Positions 1-9,203 of a stretch of DNA of 64,000 nt are shown in pieces. The notes under the pieces were generated by a model, which did no database searches, was not told the DNA's origin, and was given only the letters and a program-made list of their open reading frames with translations. The stretch lies in assembly GCA_030157785.1 (NCBI GenBank), contig JAOAUC010000016.1, positions 1-64,000 on the forward strand, in the 5' to 3' direction. The DNA is from Zoogloea oleivorans (GTDB taxonomy: Bacteria; Pseudomonadota; Gammaproteobacteria; Burkholderiales; Rhodocyclaceae). How positions within the stretch are numbered: the stretch's first letter is position 1; every line of letters starts with the position of its first letter. The translations under genes and the position numbers were made by a program.

Positions 1-852
1 CGTGATGTAGCGCTTGTCGAAGCTGACCCGCATGCCGAGCACTTCGCGGCCCTCGAAAACGCCTCGGCAGATCACGCCCGAATCGGGAATCGACGCCGCG
101 TCGGAACCGGCCCACGGGCTGGTCAGCGCGAAGGCGGGAATCTCCTGCCCCTTTGCCAGACGCGGCAGGTAATGCTGCTTTTGCTCCGCCGTGCCGTAGT
201 GCAGCAACAGTTCGGCCGGGCCGAGGGAGTTGGGCACCATCACCGTCACGGCCGGAGCCGACGAGCGGGTGGACAACTTGGTCACCACCTGTGAGTGGGC
301 GAAGGCCGAGAAACCCTTGCCGCCGTATTCCCTGGGAATGATCATCCCGAGAAAACCCTTGTCCTTGATGTAACGCCACACTTCGGCCGGCATGTCCTGC
401 TTCTGGGTGCACTCCCAGTCCTTGGTCAGACGGCACAGTTCGGTGGTTTCCCCATCCAGAAAAGCCTGCTCTTCCGGTGTCAGCTTCGGCGCCGGGTAGG
501 CCAGCATCTTGTTCCAGTCAGGCTTGCCGGCGAAAAGATCACCCTCCCACCACACCGTACCGGCTTCCAGCGCGTCCTTCTCGGTCTGCGACATGGACGG
601 CAAGGCCTTGCGGAAGGCCTTGAAGATGCCTGCCGTCACCAGGCTGCGGCGCAGCCCCGGCAACAGAAAGACCGCCCCCGTCAGCGCCACGACGGCCAGC
701 ACACCCGCGCTCAGCGCCGGCGACCAGCCCGCCATGCCGGCCAGCGCTGCCAGCCAGATCAAACCCACCCCATACCAGGCAAAAAAGGGCGCTCGCCCGT
801 AGGCGAGCGCGACCACCAAGGGAGGGAGGGAAACCAGGAACCAGTACGACAT
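1..852 (-). CDS. fadE: FadE-type acyl-CoA dehydrogenase, N-terminal part (truncated by window edge)
   Basis: The frame opens at an ATG preceded by GGAG seven bases upstream and runs off the left edge after 284 codons, so the catalytic C-terminal part is not visible. Two hydrophobic segments (about residues 3-30 and 34-66) precede an acyl-CoA dehydrogenase N-terminal domain with conserved stretches such as MIIPREYGGKGFSA and FALTSPWAGSDA. Membrane-anchored extensions of this kind are typical of the ~800-residue FadE class rather than the ~380-residue soluble enzymes. Expected role: FAD-dependent first step of fatty acid beta-oxidation at the inner membrane. It lies 69 nt downstream of a TetR gene on the same strand, which probably controls it. 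Confidence 0.88.
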   Translation of the reverse strand, partial: MSYWFLVSLPPLVVALAYGRAPFFAWYGVGLIWLAALAGMAGWSPALSAGVLAVVALTGAVFLLPGLRRSLVTAGIFKAFRKALPSMSQTEKDALEAGTVWWEGDLFAGKPDWNKMLAYPAPKLTPEEQAFLDGETTELCRLTKDWECTQKQDMPAEVWRYIKDKGFLGMIIPREYGGKGFSAFAHSQVVTKLSTRSSAPAVTVMVPNSLGPAELLLHYGTAEQKQHYLPRLAKGQEIPAFALTSPWAGSDAASIPDSGVICRGVFEGREVLGMRVSFDKRYIT

Positions 853-921
853 TTGCTATCTCCTTTTGCTCGGCGCCGTCTTTGCAGCGCACTTTTATAG
901 GTGTCGGGTGTTTCGTTTTGC

Positions 922-1590
922 CTATTTCGGCGGCCCCGCTTCCGCCAGCGGCGAGCGCAGCCCGCCGAGCAGAAAGCTCATGAGGCGCGGAGCCAGTTGC
1001 GACGGATCTTCATCGTCGAACTTGCCGGTGACCAGTTGCAGCGCATCGGTACCGGCAATGGCGTACGACATGGCGCCCATCATGAAATGGAAGCGCCACA
1101 GGATCTCCTTGCGCTCCACTTCCGGCAGCGCCCGGTACAGCGCAGCAAGAAAGCGCTCGACGCACTCGGCGTATTCCTCGGCCAGAAACTGGCGGACAAA
1201 CTCGTTGGGCTCGGTGTAGGTACGGCCCAGCAGACACATGAAGGTGTGGCCGCCGCCCTCAACGTCGGCGGCCATGCGCAGCGCGGTGCCGAAGAAGGCG
1301 TCTACGATGCGGCTCGGCTTGATGGGCGCCTCACAGGCCTCCGCTTCCAGCACATCCAGCGCGGCCAGACGGGCCTTGTTGAGGTCGGTCAGGCGGCGCC
1401 GGAAGACCTCCTGGATCAACAGCTCCTTGCTGCCGAAGTGGTAATTCACCGCGGCCAGATTCACGGCGGCGCGGCTGGTAATCATGCGCATCGAGGTGCC
1501 ATCGAAGCCGTGGTCCATGAACAACACCTCGGCGGCATCGAGGATGCGGCTGCGGGTGTCGCCGGTGGTCTTGCCTGCGGGTTCGCTCAT
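922..1590 (-). CDS. TetR/AcrR family transcriptional regulator
   Basis: The N-terminus carries a TetR helix-turn-helix (TSMRMITSRAAVNLAAVNYHF, around residues 32-52) and the rest is a variable all-helical ligand domain, so it is probably a repressor responding to a small molecule. Because fadE follows in the same direction, an acyl-CoA or fatty acid ligand (PsrA/FadR-like) is a reasonable inference. The frame stays open to an upstream ATG at 1647, but a sigma70-like promoter has its -10 box on that codon, so translation must start further in. I chose the methionine at 1590 (weak GAGG 14 nt upstream); 1626 is an alternative with no ribosome binding site. Confidence 0.85.
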   Translation of the reverse strand: MSEPAGKTTGDTRSRILDAAEVLFMDHGFDGTSMRMITSRAAVNLAAVNYHFGSKELLIQEVFRRRLTDLNKARLAALDVLEAEACEAPIKPSRIVDAFFGTALRMAADVEGGGHTFMCLLGRTYTEPNEFVRQFLAEEYAECVERFLAALYRALPEVERKEILWRFHFMMGAMSYAIAGTDALQLVTGKFDDEDPSQLAPRLMSFLLGGLRSPLAEAGPPK

Positions 1591-1628
1591 GGCTGTCGGT
1601 GAAGCCTCGATGGGGTTTAAATTCATTA

Positions 1629-1670
1629 AAACGTTTGTTTGAATCATACATTCAATTTATTGCTTGTCAA
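1629..1670 (-). promoter_or_regulatory. Promoter and likely auto-operator of the TetR gene
   Basis: On the minus strand TTGACA (1665-1670) is separated by 16 bases from TATGAT (1643-1648), a near-consensus sigma70 promoter. The -10 box is covered by an inverted repeat TGAAT-N5-ATTCA (1640-1654), and a second palindrome AAACGTTT (1629-1636) lies at the expected transcription start. Both positions suit repression by the TetR protein encoded immediately downstream. The link to this regulator is inferred. Confidence 0.6.
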
Positions 1671-1787
1671 CGCGTCGTTCAACACCTGTGCTGTCGATTG
1701 GCTCCCGAAGCACGGCAGGGCATTCAAGACTGTCGGTCACCCGGCCGATAAGGCAGCATCTGCAAACAGGGACTCGCCCTCCTCCTC

Positions 1788-3701
1788 ATGAAGCACCCCC
1801 ACGACCTGGACGAGCCCGTCTCCACGCCAGCACGCACAGCAGGGCGGCTCCGCTCCGCCCTCATCCTGCTGGCCACATCAGGCGTGATCGTGGCCGCAGG
1901 TGCCGGACTGGTACTGGCCGGGCAAGGTGCCGCTCTGCAGATTCATGTCGCGCTGGCCGGCGTCGGGATGGCGCTCGCCCTGCTCATCTGCTTGTGGGAA
2001 ATCGCCCGCCTGCGGCGCATTACCCGTGCCCACGCCCTGGCCATGGTCGGTACCAATGACGGGATGTGGGAGTGGGACCCGGTGAGCAAAGAGCTGAAGG
2101 TCGGAAAGCGCCTGCTCAACATCCTCGGCTATGCCGACGATTTCCTCGGCGACACCGAGCAGTGGATCGAGCTCGTGCATCCGGATGACCGCGTCGGCTA
2201 CAACGAGGCCGTGGCCACCCATCTCAAGGGCCTGACGCCGCACTTCTATCACGAGTACAGGGTCCGCGCCGAGGACGGTGCCTACCGCTGGCTGGCGGCC
2301 CGGGGCGTGGCCCAGCGGGACGGACGCGGTGTTGCCCGGCTGATGGCCGGCTCGATCACCGACATCACCGAGCGCCGCGCCGACGAGGCCCGCATCCGCT
2401 ACCTGGCTCATCACGATGCCCTCACCGGGCTACCCAACCGGGCCCAACTGATGGAGCAGGTGCCGCGCCTGATCGCCCGGGCTGCCGGGCGGGGCGACAT
2501 GCTGGGCGTGCTGTTCGTGGACCTCGACCGCTTCAAGACCATCAATGACGCCATGGGCCATTCGGTGGGTGACATCCTGCTCAAGGGCGTGGCCGGCCGG
2601 ATCGCCGAAGCCCTGCGCCCCCTCGATCAGGTCTATCGCCAGGGTGGCGACGAGTTCATCGCCGTGCTGCCGGAAATTGCCGGCGCCGGCGATGCGGGTC
2701 ACGTGGCCGAGCGCATCCTCGAAGCCATCACCCGTCCGATGCGCGAGTCCGGCCTTGAGCTGCATACGGCAGCCACCATCGGCATCGCCCTCTTCCCCGC
2801 CGACGGGAGCGACACCGAAACCCTGCTGCGCAATGCCGACACCGCCATGTACGCCGCCAAGGCCCGGGGCGGAGCCAGTTGCCACTTCTTCTCGGAACAG
2901 ATGAACGAACGCCTGCAGCGCCGCATGGCCCTGGAGGCGGCCCTGCGCAACGCCATCGCCACCGGCGAGCTGGAACTGCACTACCAGCCCCAGGTGAACG
3001 TGGCCGACGGCCGGGTGGTGGGGGCAGAAGCGCTGCTGCGATGGCACCACGACGGGCGCTTCATTCCCCCCGACCACTTCATTCCGGTGGCCGAGGAGAC
3101 GGGCATGATCCACGCCATCGGCGACTGGGTGCTGGATACCGCCATTGCCCAGGCGGCCCGCTGGCATGCGACTTACGCCTCGCCGCCGCGCATCGCTATC
3201 AACCTGTCACCGCGCCAGTTCTGGCACAACGGCCTGGCGCGGGGCATCATCCAGCGCCTGCAGAACCACAACCTGCCTCCCGAAAGCATCGAGCTGGAAG
3301 TCACCGAATCGGTGCTGATCCAGCCCGAGGGGCCAGCCATCGGTGAGCTCCGCACTCTGCGCCAGCACGGCCTGCACCTGGCCCTGGACGACTTCGGTAC
3401 TGGCTACTCGTCCCTCTCCTACCTGCGCAACCTGCCGGTCAACCGCCTGAAGATCGACAAGTCCTTCATTTTCCCCCTCGCCGGCAACAGCACCGACAGC
3501 CCCGAGGATGCAGCCGCCATCGTGCGGGCCATCATCGCCATGGCCCACAGCCTGTCCCTCTCGGTCGTGGCCGAAGGGGTGGAAACGACCGCTCACCTGC
3601 ACACCCTGCAAGACATGGGATGCGATCTCTACCAGGGCTATCTGCTGAGCCCCGCCTTGCCCGCCGGGCAATTCGCGGCCCGCTTCCTCGAACCGAACTG
3701 A
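1788..3701 (+). CDS. PAS-GGDEF-EAL membrane protein (c-di-GMP turnover)
   Basis: A 637-residue protein with two transmembrane segments (about residues 20-68), a PAS sensor domain (about 82-200), a GGDEF domain and an EAL domain. The diguanylate cyclase signature GGDEF is intact at residues 286-290 and the phosphodiesterase signature EAL at 414-416, followed by the DDFGTGYSSLSYL loop and the KIDKSFI strand. Both active sites look complete, so it may make or degrade c-di-GMP depending on the signal sensed by the PAS domain. Start at 1788 has only a weak ribosome binding site. It stands alone between convergent and divergent neighbours, so its partner process is not shown by context. Confidence 0.9.
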   Translation: MKHPHDLDEPVSTPARTAGRLRSALILLATSGVIVAAGAGLVLAGQGAALQIHVALAGVGMALALLICLWEIARLRRITRAHALAMVGTNDGMWEWDPVSKELKVGKRLLNILGYADDFLGDTEQWIELVHPDDRVGYNEAVATHLKGLTPHFYHEYRVRAEDGAYRWLAARGVAQRDGRGVARLMAGSITDITERRADEARIRYLAHHDALTGLPNRAQLMEQVPRLIARAAGRGDMLGVLFVDLDRFKTINDAMGHSVGDILLKGVAGRIAEALRPLDQVYRQGGDEFIAVLPEIAGAGDAGHVAERILEAITRPMRESGLELHTAATIGIALFPADGSDTETLLRNADTAMYAAKARGGASCHFFSEQMNERLQRRMALEAALRNAIATGELELHYQPQVNVADGRVVGAEALLRWHHDGRFIPPDHFIPVAEETGMIHAIGDWVLDTAIAQAARWHATYASPPRIAINLSPRQFWHNGLARGIIQRLQNHNLPPESIELEVTESVLIQPEGPAIGELRTLRQHGLHLALDDFGTGYSSLSYLRNLPVNRLKIDKSFIFPLAGNSTDSPEDAAAIVRAIIAMAHSLSLSVVAEGVETTAHLHTLQDMGCDLYQGYLLSPALPAGQFAARFLEPN

Positions 3702-3717
3702 GTCGACCGCCATTGCG

Positions 3718-3752
3718 GCAAAAAACAAGCCCCGGGCGAGCACCCCCGGGGC
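3718..3752 (-). terminator. Rho-independent terminator of the aau operon
   Basis: GCCCCGGG (3729-3736) pairs with CCCGGGGC (3745-3752) around an 8-base loop. In the minus direction the stem is followed by a U-rich tract (TTGTTTTTT). It lies just after the aldehyde dehydrogenase stop codon and closes the long minus-strand gene set. Confidence 0.85.
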
Positions 3753-3762
3753 CGGGTTACAC

Positions 3763-5265
3763 CTACAGCATCATGATGACCGACTTGGATTCGGTGTACA
3801 GATCGAGCACCGCACGGCCCATCTCGCGGCCGATGCCCGACTGTTTGTAGCCACCGAAGGGCATCGCGTTGTCGAGGATGTTGTGGCAGTTCACCCACAC
3901 GGTACCGGCCTTGATCTTCGGGATCAGGCGATGCACCCGCGACAGGTCATTCGACCAGATGCTCGCCGCCAGCCCGTAGGGCGTGTCGTTGGCGCGGCGG
4001 GCCACTTCGTCGAGATCCTCGTAGGGCATGGCCACCACCACCGGGCCGAAGATCTCCTCGCGCACCACGCGCATGTCGTCGCGGGTATCGACCAGCACCG
4101 TGGGCGTCACAAAGTAGCCTGGGCCATTCCCGGCCGAACCGCCCGAGGCCGCACGGGCGCCCTCCTCCAGCCCGCCATTGATGTAGCCCATCACCCGCTG
4201 CTGCTGAATCGCCGACACCAGCGGGCCGATCTGCGTCGTCGGGTCGATGCCGGGGCCGATCTTCATGCTCGCCGCGATGGCGGAAAGCTGCTCGACCACC
4301 TCGTCGAAACGGCTGCGATGCACGTACAGGCGTGAGCCGGCGGTGCACACCTGCCCTTGGTTGAAAAAGATCGCCTGCGCCGCACCGGCCGCAGCCACCG
4401 CCGGATCGGCATCGTCGAGGACGATCACCGGGCTCTTGCCGCCCAGTTCCAGCGACACCCGGGTCATGTTGTCGAGGGCCGCCTTGCCGACCAGCTTGCC
4501 GATCTCGGTCGAGCCGGTGAAGGCCACCTTCTCGATGCCCTTGTGGGCAGCCAGCGCCGCCCCCGCGGTGTGGCCGTGGCCGGTGACCACGTTGAGCACA
4601 CCCGGCGGATAGCCCGCCTCCTGCACCAGCTCGGCAAAACGCAGGGCCGACAGGGGCGTTTCCTCGGCGGGCTTGAGCACCATGGTGCAACCGGCGGCCA
4701 GCGCCGGGCCGACCTTCCAGGCCGCCATCAGCAGCGGGAAGTTCCACGGAATGATCGCCCCGACCACGCCGATCGGCTCGCGGCGGGTGAAGCCGAAGAA
4801 CTCCCGGTCGCGCACCAGCGGCACCGACACATCCATCGTAGAACCTTCGATCTTGGTCGCCCAGCCCGCCATGTAGCGCAGGAAATCCACCGACAGCGCC
4901 ACATCGACGTGACGCGCCATGGTCACCGGCTTGCCGTTGTCGATGGCTTCCAGCTCGGCCAGCTCCTGGGCATTGGCTTCGAGCAGGTCGGCCAACCGCA
5001 GCAGCAGGCGCTCCCGATCCACCGGCCGCATACGCGACCACTCACCGACCTCGAAGGCATGGCGGGCCGCCTTTACGGCCCGGTCGATATCGGCCGCATC
5101 ACCCGCCGGCACGCGGCAAAACACCTCGCCGCTGGCCGGGTCCACCACCGGCAGGGTTTCGCCACTGACGGCATCCACCAGTTCGCCGCCGATCAGCATG
5201 CGTTGCGGGCAGGCCAGGAAAGCGGCCGTGCCGGCACTCAGTTCTACACCGTGAAACGTCTTCAT
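3763..5265 (-). CDS. NAD-dependent aldehyde dehydrogenase, phenylacetaldehyde/betaine aldehyde type
   Basis: A 500-residue member of the aldehyde dehydrogenase superfamily. The catalytic cysteine lies in NQGQVCTAGSRL (C307), the general base in SLELGGKSP (E273), the cofactor-binding turn in FTGSTEIGKLVG and the IIPWNFPLLMA strand are all present, so it should be active. The closest class by pattern is FeaB/PadA phenylacetaldehyde dehydrogenase and betaine aldehyde dehydrogenase. As last gene of the aromatic amine dehydrogenase set, it plausibly oxidises the aryl-acetaldehyde made by AADH to the acid after uptake. AAGGAG precedes the ATG. Substrate is inferred from context. Confidence 0.9.
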   Translation of the reverse strand: MKTFHGVELSAGTAAFLACPQRMLIGGELVDAVSGETLPVVDPASGEVFCRVPAGDAADIDRAVKAARHAFEVGEWSRMRPVDRERLLLRLADLLEANAQELAELEAIDNGKPVTMARHVDVALSVDFLRYMAGWATKIEGSTMDVSVPLVRDREFFGFTRREPIGVVGAIIPWNFPLLMAAWKVGPALAAGCTMVLKPAEETPLSALRFAELVQEAGYPPGVLNVVTGHGHTAGAALAAHKGIEKVAFTGSTEIGKLVGKAALDNMTRVSLELGGKSPVIVLDDADPAVAAAGAAQAIFFNQGQVCTAGSRLYVHRSRFDEVVEQLSAIAASMKIGPGIDPTTQIGPLVSAIQQQRVMGYINGGLEEGARAASGGSAGNGPGYFVTPTVLVDTRDDMRVVREEIFGPVVVAMPYEDLDEVARRANDTPYGLAASIWSNDLSRVHRLIPKIKAGTVWVNCHNILDNAMPFGGYKQSGIGREMGRAVLDLYTESKSVIMML

Positions 5266-5303
5266 CTACTTGTCTCCTTCGTTGGTTTTATTTGAATTTA
5301 AAT

Positions 5304-5786
5304 CTAGCTTTCCCCCGGCGTGCCGCGCAGCAGGCCGGATCGCGCACCGGCAGCGGCGCGAGCCAGCTCGGCCGCGTCGTCGCCCAGTTCCAGCTGGCGG
5401 GCCAGGCGCCTCATCAGGCGGCCCTCCAGCTTCTCCATGACACCGTCGGCGTAGGCCACCTCCCACAGCATGGTGAGGATTTCCTGGCGCTCTGCCGGCA
5501 CAAAGCCGACCCGCACCGCCTCGGCAAACTCCCAGTCGTCGAGGGCTTCGGCGTAGCGCACCTCGGCCAGTGCGACGAGCTGTTCGACGCGCTCAGTGGG
5601 CAGATGAAAGTGCGCCATCAACAGGCGCTTGACGGCCTCGTGCTCGGCCTCGGAAGCGACCCGGTCCACGTACATGGTTTCCAGCAGCAGCGCCGCCACG
5701 GCGACCAGACGCCGCTCGAAGGGGCCGCGCTCGGCCGCCTCGGCCTGCAGTTCGCCGCGCAAAAGGCTGATCAGTCTTTCCAGCAT
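5304..5786 (-). CDS. TerB/DjlA-N-like helical protein
   Basis: A 160-residue soluble, all-helical protein without signal peptide. The pattern of acidic helices around residues 25-60 and 95-130 (VAVAALLLETMYVD and MLWEVAYADG) matches the TerB-like domain found in tellurite resistance and co-chaperone proteins, where paired acidic residues bind metal. Its role here is not known. It sits between a periplasmic beta-propeller gene (25 nt gap) and the aldehyde dehydrogenase gene (38 nt gap), in line with one transcript. Confidence 0.7.
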   Translation of the reverse strand: MLERLISLLRGELQAEAAERGPFERRLVAVAALLLETMYVDRVASEAEHEAVKRLLMAHFHLPTERVEQLVALAEVRYAEALDDWEFAEAVRVGFVPAERQEILTMLWEVAYADGVMEKLEGRLMRRLARQLELGDDAAELARAAAGARSGLLRGTPGES

Positions 5787-5811
5787 GGTGTGTTCCTCGT
5801 GTTGATCCTGT

Positions 5812-6777
5812 TCATTTGCCGGCCGACTCGCGGAGGATGCCGCTCTGACCCAGCAGCACCAGCGTGCCGCCGCCCTCGACCACCGCCGCGAGGTTTTGCC
5901 GGTCGGCGCGAATCACCGTCGCCAGCTCCCCGCCCCGCGAGGCCACCACCGCACCGCCGCTGCCCACCAGCACTAGGCCGCCATCGGCGCGCTCGACGCC
6001 GCCGGTCAGGGCCTGGCTGGTGCCGCTGTCCAGCACCTTCCAGCTGCCGCCGCCATCGCTGCTTTCGAGCACCCGGCCGCTCATGCCGAGAAGCAGGACG
6101 CGCCCATCCCGCCGTGCCAGCCCGCCCCACAGGGAGCCGCTGACGCCGGTATGCAGGCGCTCCCAGTGCGTGCCGGCGTCCCGCGAGCGGAAGGCCGCAC
6201 CGCTTTCGCCAGCGGCAAAGAGCGCACCGTCGTGCCCCGCGAAGATATGGTTGAGGTGCAGGTCGGCATCGCGCCCTTCCCCCACCACCATCGGCATCCA
6301 GCTCTTGCCCCCATCGACGGTGCTCAGGGCAGTGCCATAGGCGCCCACCGCGTAGCCATGGCTGGCGTCGGTGAAGTGCACGCCCAACAATACCGGCTTG
6401 CCCTCTGCCACATGCTGGATGGCCCAGTTGTTGCCCCCGTCGCGGGTAACAAGGATCACGCCGCCGTGGCCCACCGCCCAGCCGTTCTTGGGGTCGGCAA
6501 AACTCACTGCGGTGAGCAGCCCGCTCACCGGCACACTGGCCGCCTGCATCCACGTCTGCCCGCCGTCGCCGGAGCGCACCACGGTGCCGAAATCTCCCAC
6601 CGCCACCAGGCTGTCACCGGCCCGGGCCACCGCCACCAACCCGGCTTTGGTCGCCAGCCGGGCCTGCGTGGCAGGAGTCTCACCGCTTGGTGGAGCCTTG
6701 CTGCCGGTCGCCGCCAGCGTCACGCCGGCGATCAGGGAGGCCACCAGGGCCAGCGTTGCCGTCGCTTTCATTAGCAT
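5812..6777 (-). CDS. YCF48/BNR-type periplasmic beta-propeller protein
   Basis: A 321-residue protein with a cleavable signal peptide (about residues 1-23) and repeated units of the form W-AVGHGGVILVTRDGG-NW, the Ycf48/HCF136 and sialidase-like propeller signature. No catalytic residues are evident. In this setting, next to an MMPL/RND transporter with DUF1302 and DUF1329 proteins, such propellers are probably assembly or partner proteins of the transport complex; that is inference from gene order. GGAG lies 8 nt before the chosen ATG; a second in-frame ATG six bases on is less well placed. Confidence 0.8.
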   Translation of the reverse strand: MLMKATATLALVASLIAGVTLAATGSKAPPSGETPATQARLATKAGLVAVARAGDSLVAVGDFGTVVRSGDGGQTWMQAASVPVSGLLTAVSFADPKNGWAVGHGGVILVTRDGGNNWAIQHVAEGKPVLLGVHFTDASHGYAVGAYGTALSTVDGGKSWMPMVVGEGRDADLHLNHIFAGHDGALFAAGESGAAFRSRDAGTHWERLHTGVSGSLWGGLARRDGRVLLLGMSGRVLESSDGGGSWKVLDSGTSQALTGGVERADGGLVLVGSGGAVVASRGGELATVIRADRQNLAAVVEGGGTLVLLGQSGILRESAGK

Positions 6778-6790
6778 GATCGTTTCTCCA

Positions 6791-9154
6791 TCAGTGCATC
6801 ATCAGCGGCGCACGCACGGGGCCGCGCCGGGGAACCAGAACGTCGATCATCACGGCCAGGGCTGGCAGCAGGGTGATGGCCATGATCATGTTCACCATGA
6901 ACATGAAGGTCAGCAGCATCCCCATGTCGGCCTGGAACTTGAGCGCAGAGAAGGACCAGGTGGCCACGCCGATGGACAGGGTCACGGCGGTGAATACCGT
7001 CGCCACGCCCACCTCGCGCAGGGCCTGCTTGAAGGCGGTGACGATGTCCTCGCCGTGGGAGAGGTGCATCTGCAGGCGGTTGTAGATGTAGAAGGCGTAA
7101 TCCACGCCGATCCCCACCGCCAGCACCATCACCGGCAGGGTTGCCACCGTCAGACCGATATCCAGCGACTTCATGAACCAGTAGCCGAGGAAGGTGGCCA
7201 GCGTGAGCGGCACGCAGCAGGCGATCATGGCGCGCCAGTCGCGATACACCAGGAAGACCAGCACCAGGATCGTGGCGTACACATAGAGCATCATCGGCAG
7301 CTCGGAATGCTCCACCACCTCGTTGGTGGCGGCCTGCACGCCGGCGTTGCCGCTGGCCAGACGCACCGTCACGCCCGGGAAGGGGTTGGCTTCCCGATAG
7401 CTTTTCACCGCGGCCACCACTTCCTTGATGGTGCTGGCCTTGTGGTCGGCCAGGTAGAGATTGACCGGCAGCAGCGTGCACTCGGCGTTGTAAAGACGCA
7501 GGCCTTCGGGCACCTGGCGCACTGCCTCGCCGAGGGTCAGCTCCTCCTGGGGCAGCGACGCCCACTTGGGGTTGCCTTCATTGACGCCGGACGCCGCCAG
7601 CTTGGTCAGCGTGGGCAATGACTGGGCCGACAGCACGCCGGGCACGTTGCTCAGGTTCCAGGTCAGACGGTCCACATAGGCCATTACCTCGTGCTGGTAG
7701 CAGCCGTCCTTGGGGGTCTCGACGACCACCGTGAGCATGTCGAGACCCAGCCCGAAGCGGCTCACCACGGCTTCCACGTCCTTGTTGTAGCGGGAGTCGT
7801 TGTGAAGTTCAGGCGCACCGGGCAGCACGTGGCCGACATGACGCCCCTGGCTTTGCCACACCGCCACCACCAGCAGGACGAGGCAGGCCAGCGTGCCGAT
7901 CAGTGCGTTGCGCGGGTTGGCGATATGCACGCCCAGGTTGGCCATCAGGCGGTTGCGCATGGCCTCCACCTTGCCGGCCCGGGCCACGAAGGCCGCATCG
8001 AAACTGAAAAAGCTGGCCAGCACCGGCAGCATGATCAGGTTGGTGACGATCTTGTAGGCGACGCCCACCGAAGCCGTGATGGCCAGCTCGCGAATCATCG
8101 GAATCGGCACCAGCACCAGCGTGGCAAAGCCGACGAAGGCGGTGATCAGGGCCAGCGTGCCGGGTACCAGCAAGCCGGTGAAACTGCGCGTGGCGGCGGT
8201 AAAGCCGTCGGCGCCGTTGATGACTTCCTTGGCGATGTAATTCACCTGCTGGATGCCGTGGGACACGCCGATGGCAAACACCAAAAAGGGCACCAGCACC
8301 GCCAGCGGATCCAGCCCGAAACCCAGCAGCGTGATGGTGCCGAACTGCCACACCACCGACACCAGCGAGCTGGCCAGCGGCAGGAAGGTGAGCACCCACG
8401 AGCGGGTGTACCAGTACACGGCGCCGGCGGTAAGCAGGAAAGCCAGCGCAAAGAACTCGACGACGCTGGTGGCGCCTTCCGAGATGTCGCCCATCTGCTT
8501 GGCGAAACCGATGATGCGGATGTTGGTGTCGGCATCAGCGAACTTGTCCCTCACCTCGGCCTCCAGCTTCTTGCTGAAGTCGAAGTAATCGAGACGCTTG
8601 CCGGTAGCCGGATCGGGGTCGGCCAGTTCGGCCACCACCATCGCCCCGGAACCGTCGTTGGCCACCAGACTGCCAATGAAGCCACCAATGATGGTGCGCT
8701 CGCGAATGCCGGAGATGTTTTCGGGCGTGAGGGACTTCACCGTCACATCGCCGCCGATCACGTCCTCGGCCTTCATGCCCTCCTCGGTGATCTGCACGGC
8801 CCGGGTATTGGGCGTCCACAGGGACGTCACCGTACGGCGGTCCACCCCGGGCATGAAGAACAACGCCTGGGTGACGTCGTACAGTTTGGTGAGGGCCTTC
8901 TCGTTCCAGATGTCGCCCTTCTTCGCTTCCACCACCACGATGATGCGGTTGGCGCCGAAGAGGACGTCCCGGTACTGGTTGAAGGTCTGGACGTATTCGT
9001 GGTCCTGCGGCAGTTGCTTGTCGAAGCCGGCCGACATCCTGAGCTGCGCGGCGAACACCCCCATCAGGGCGGTGAAAGCCAGCAGCACGCCCAGGGTCAG
9101 CAGCCGGTGCCCGAAGAAGAAGCGCTGCAGGCCGATGACCAGTTTCTCGATCAT
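6791..9154 (-). CDS. MMPL/RND-superfamily inner membrane transporter
   Basis: A 787-residue membrane protein with the duplicated RND layout: one N-terminal helix (about 15-35), a large periplasmic domain, a block of helices (about 225-390), then a second helix near 415, second periplasmic domain and closing helix block (about 610-775). Length fits the hydrophobic-compound exporters (MMPL, HpnN-like) and not the ~1040-residue AcrB pumps. It is likely driven by proton motive force and moves hydrophobic or lipid-like molecules between membranes. Its neighbours DUF1302 (outer membrane) and DUF1329 (periplasm) suggest one envelope-spanning system. Direction of transport cannot be read from sequence. 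Confidence 0.85.
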   Translation of the reverse strand: MIEKLVIGLQRFFFGHRLLTLGVLLAFTALMGVFAAQLRMSAGFDKQLPQDHEYVQTFNQYRDVLFGANRIIVVVEAKKGDIWNEKALTKLYDVTQALFFMPGVDRRTVTSLWTPNTRAVQITEEGMKAEDVIGGDVTVKSLTPENISGIRERTIIGGFIGSLVANDGSGAMVVAELADPDPATGKRLDYFDFSKKLEAEVRDKFADADTNIRIIGFAKQMGDISEGATSVVEFFALAFLLTAGAVYWYTRSWVLTFLPLASSLVSVVWQFGTITLLGFGLDPLAVLVPFLVFAIGVSHGIQQVNYIAKEVINGADGFTAATRSFTGLLVPGTLALITAFVGFATLVLVPIPMIRELAITASVGVAYKIVTNLIMLPVLASFFSFDAAFVARAGKVEAMRNRLMANLGVHIANPRNALIGTLACLVLLVVAVWQSQGRHVGHVLPGAPELHNDSRYNKDVEAVVSRFGLGLDMLTVVVETPKDGCYQHEVMAYVDRLTWNLSNVPGVLSAQSLPTLTKLAASGVNEGNPKWASLPQEELTLGEAVRQVPEGLRLYNAECTLLPVNLYLADHKASTIKEVVAAVKSYREANPFPGVTVRLASGNAGVQAATNEVVEHSELPMMLYVYATILVLVFLVYRDWRAMIACCVPLTLATFLGYWFMKSLDIGLTVATLPVMVLAVGIGVDYAFYIYNRLQMHLSHGEDIVTAFKQALREVGVATVFTAVTLSIGVATWSFSALKFQADMGMLLTFMFMVNMIMAITLLPALAVMIDVLVPRRGPVRAPLMMH

Positions 9155-9203
9155 GTTGGAATTCCTGTATGTGCCGGGCGCCCGAAGGCCCCCGGGCCTG
9201 CGG

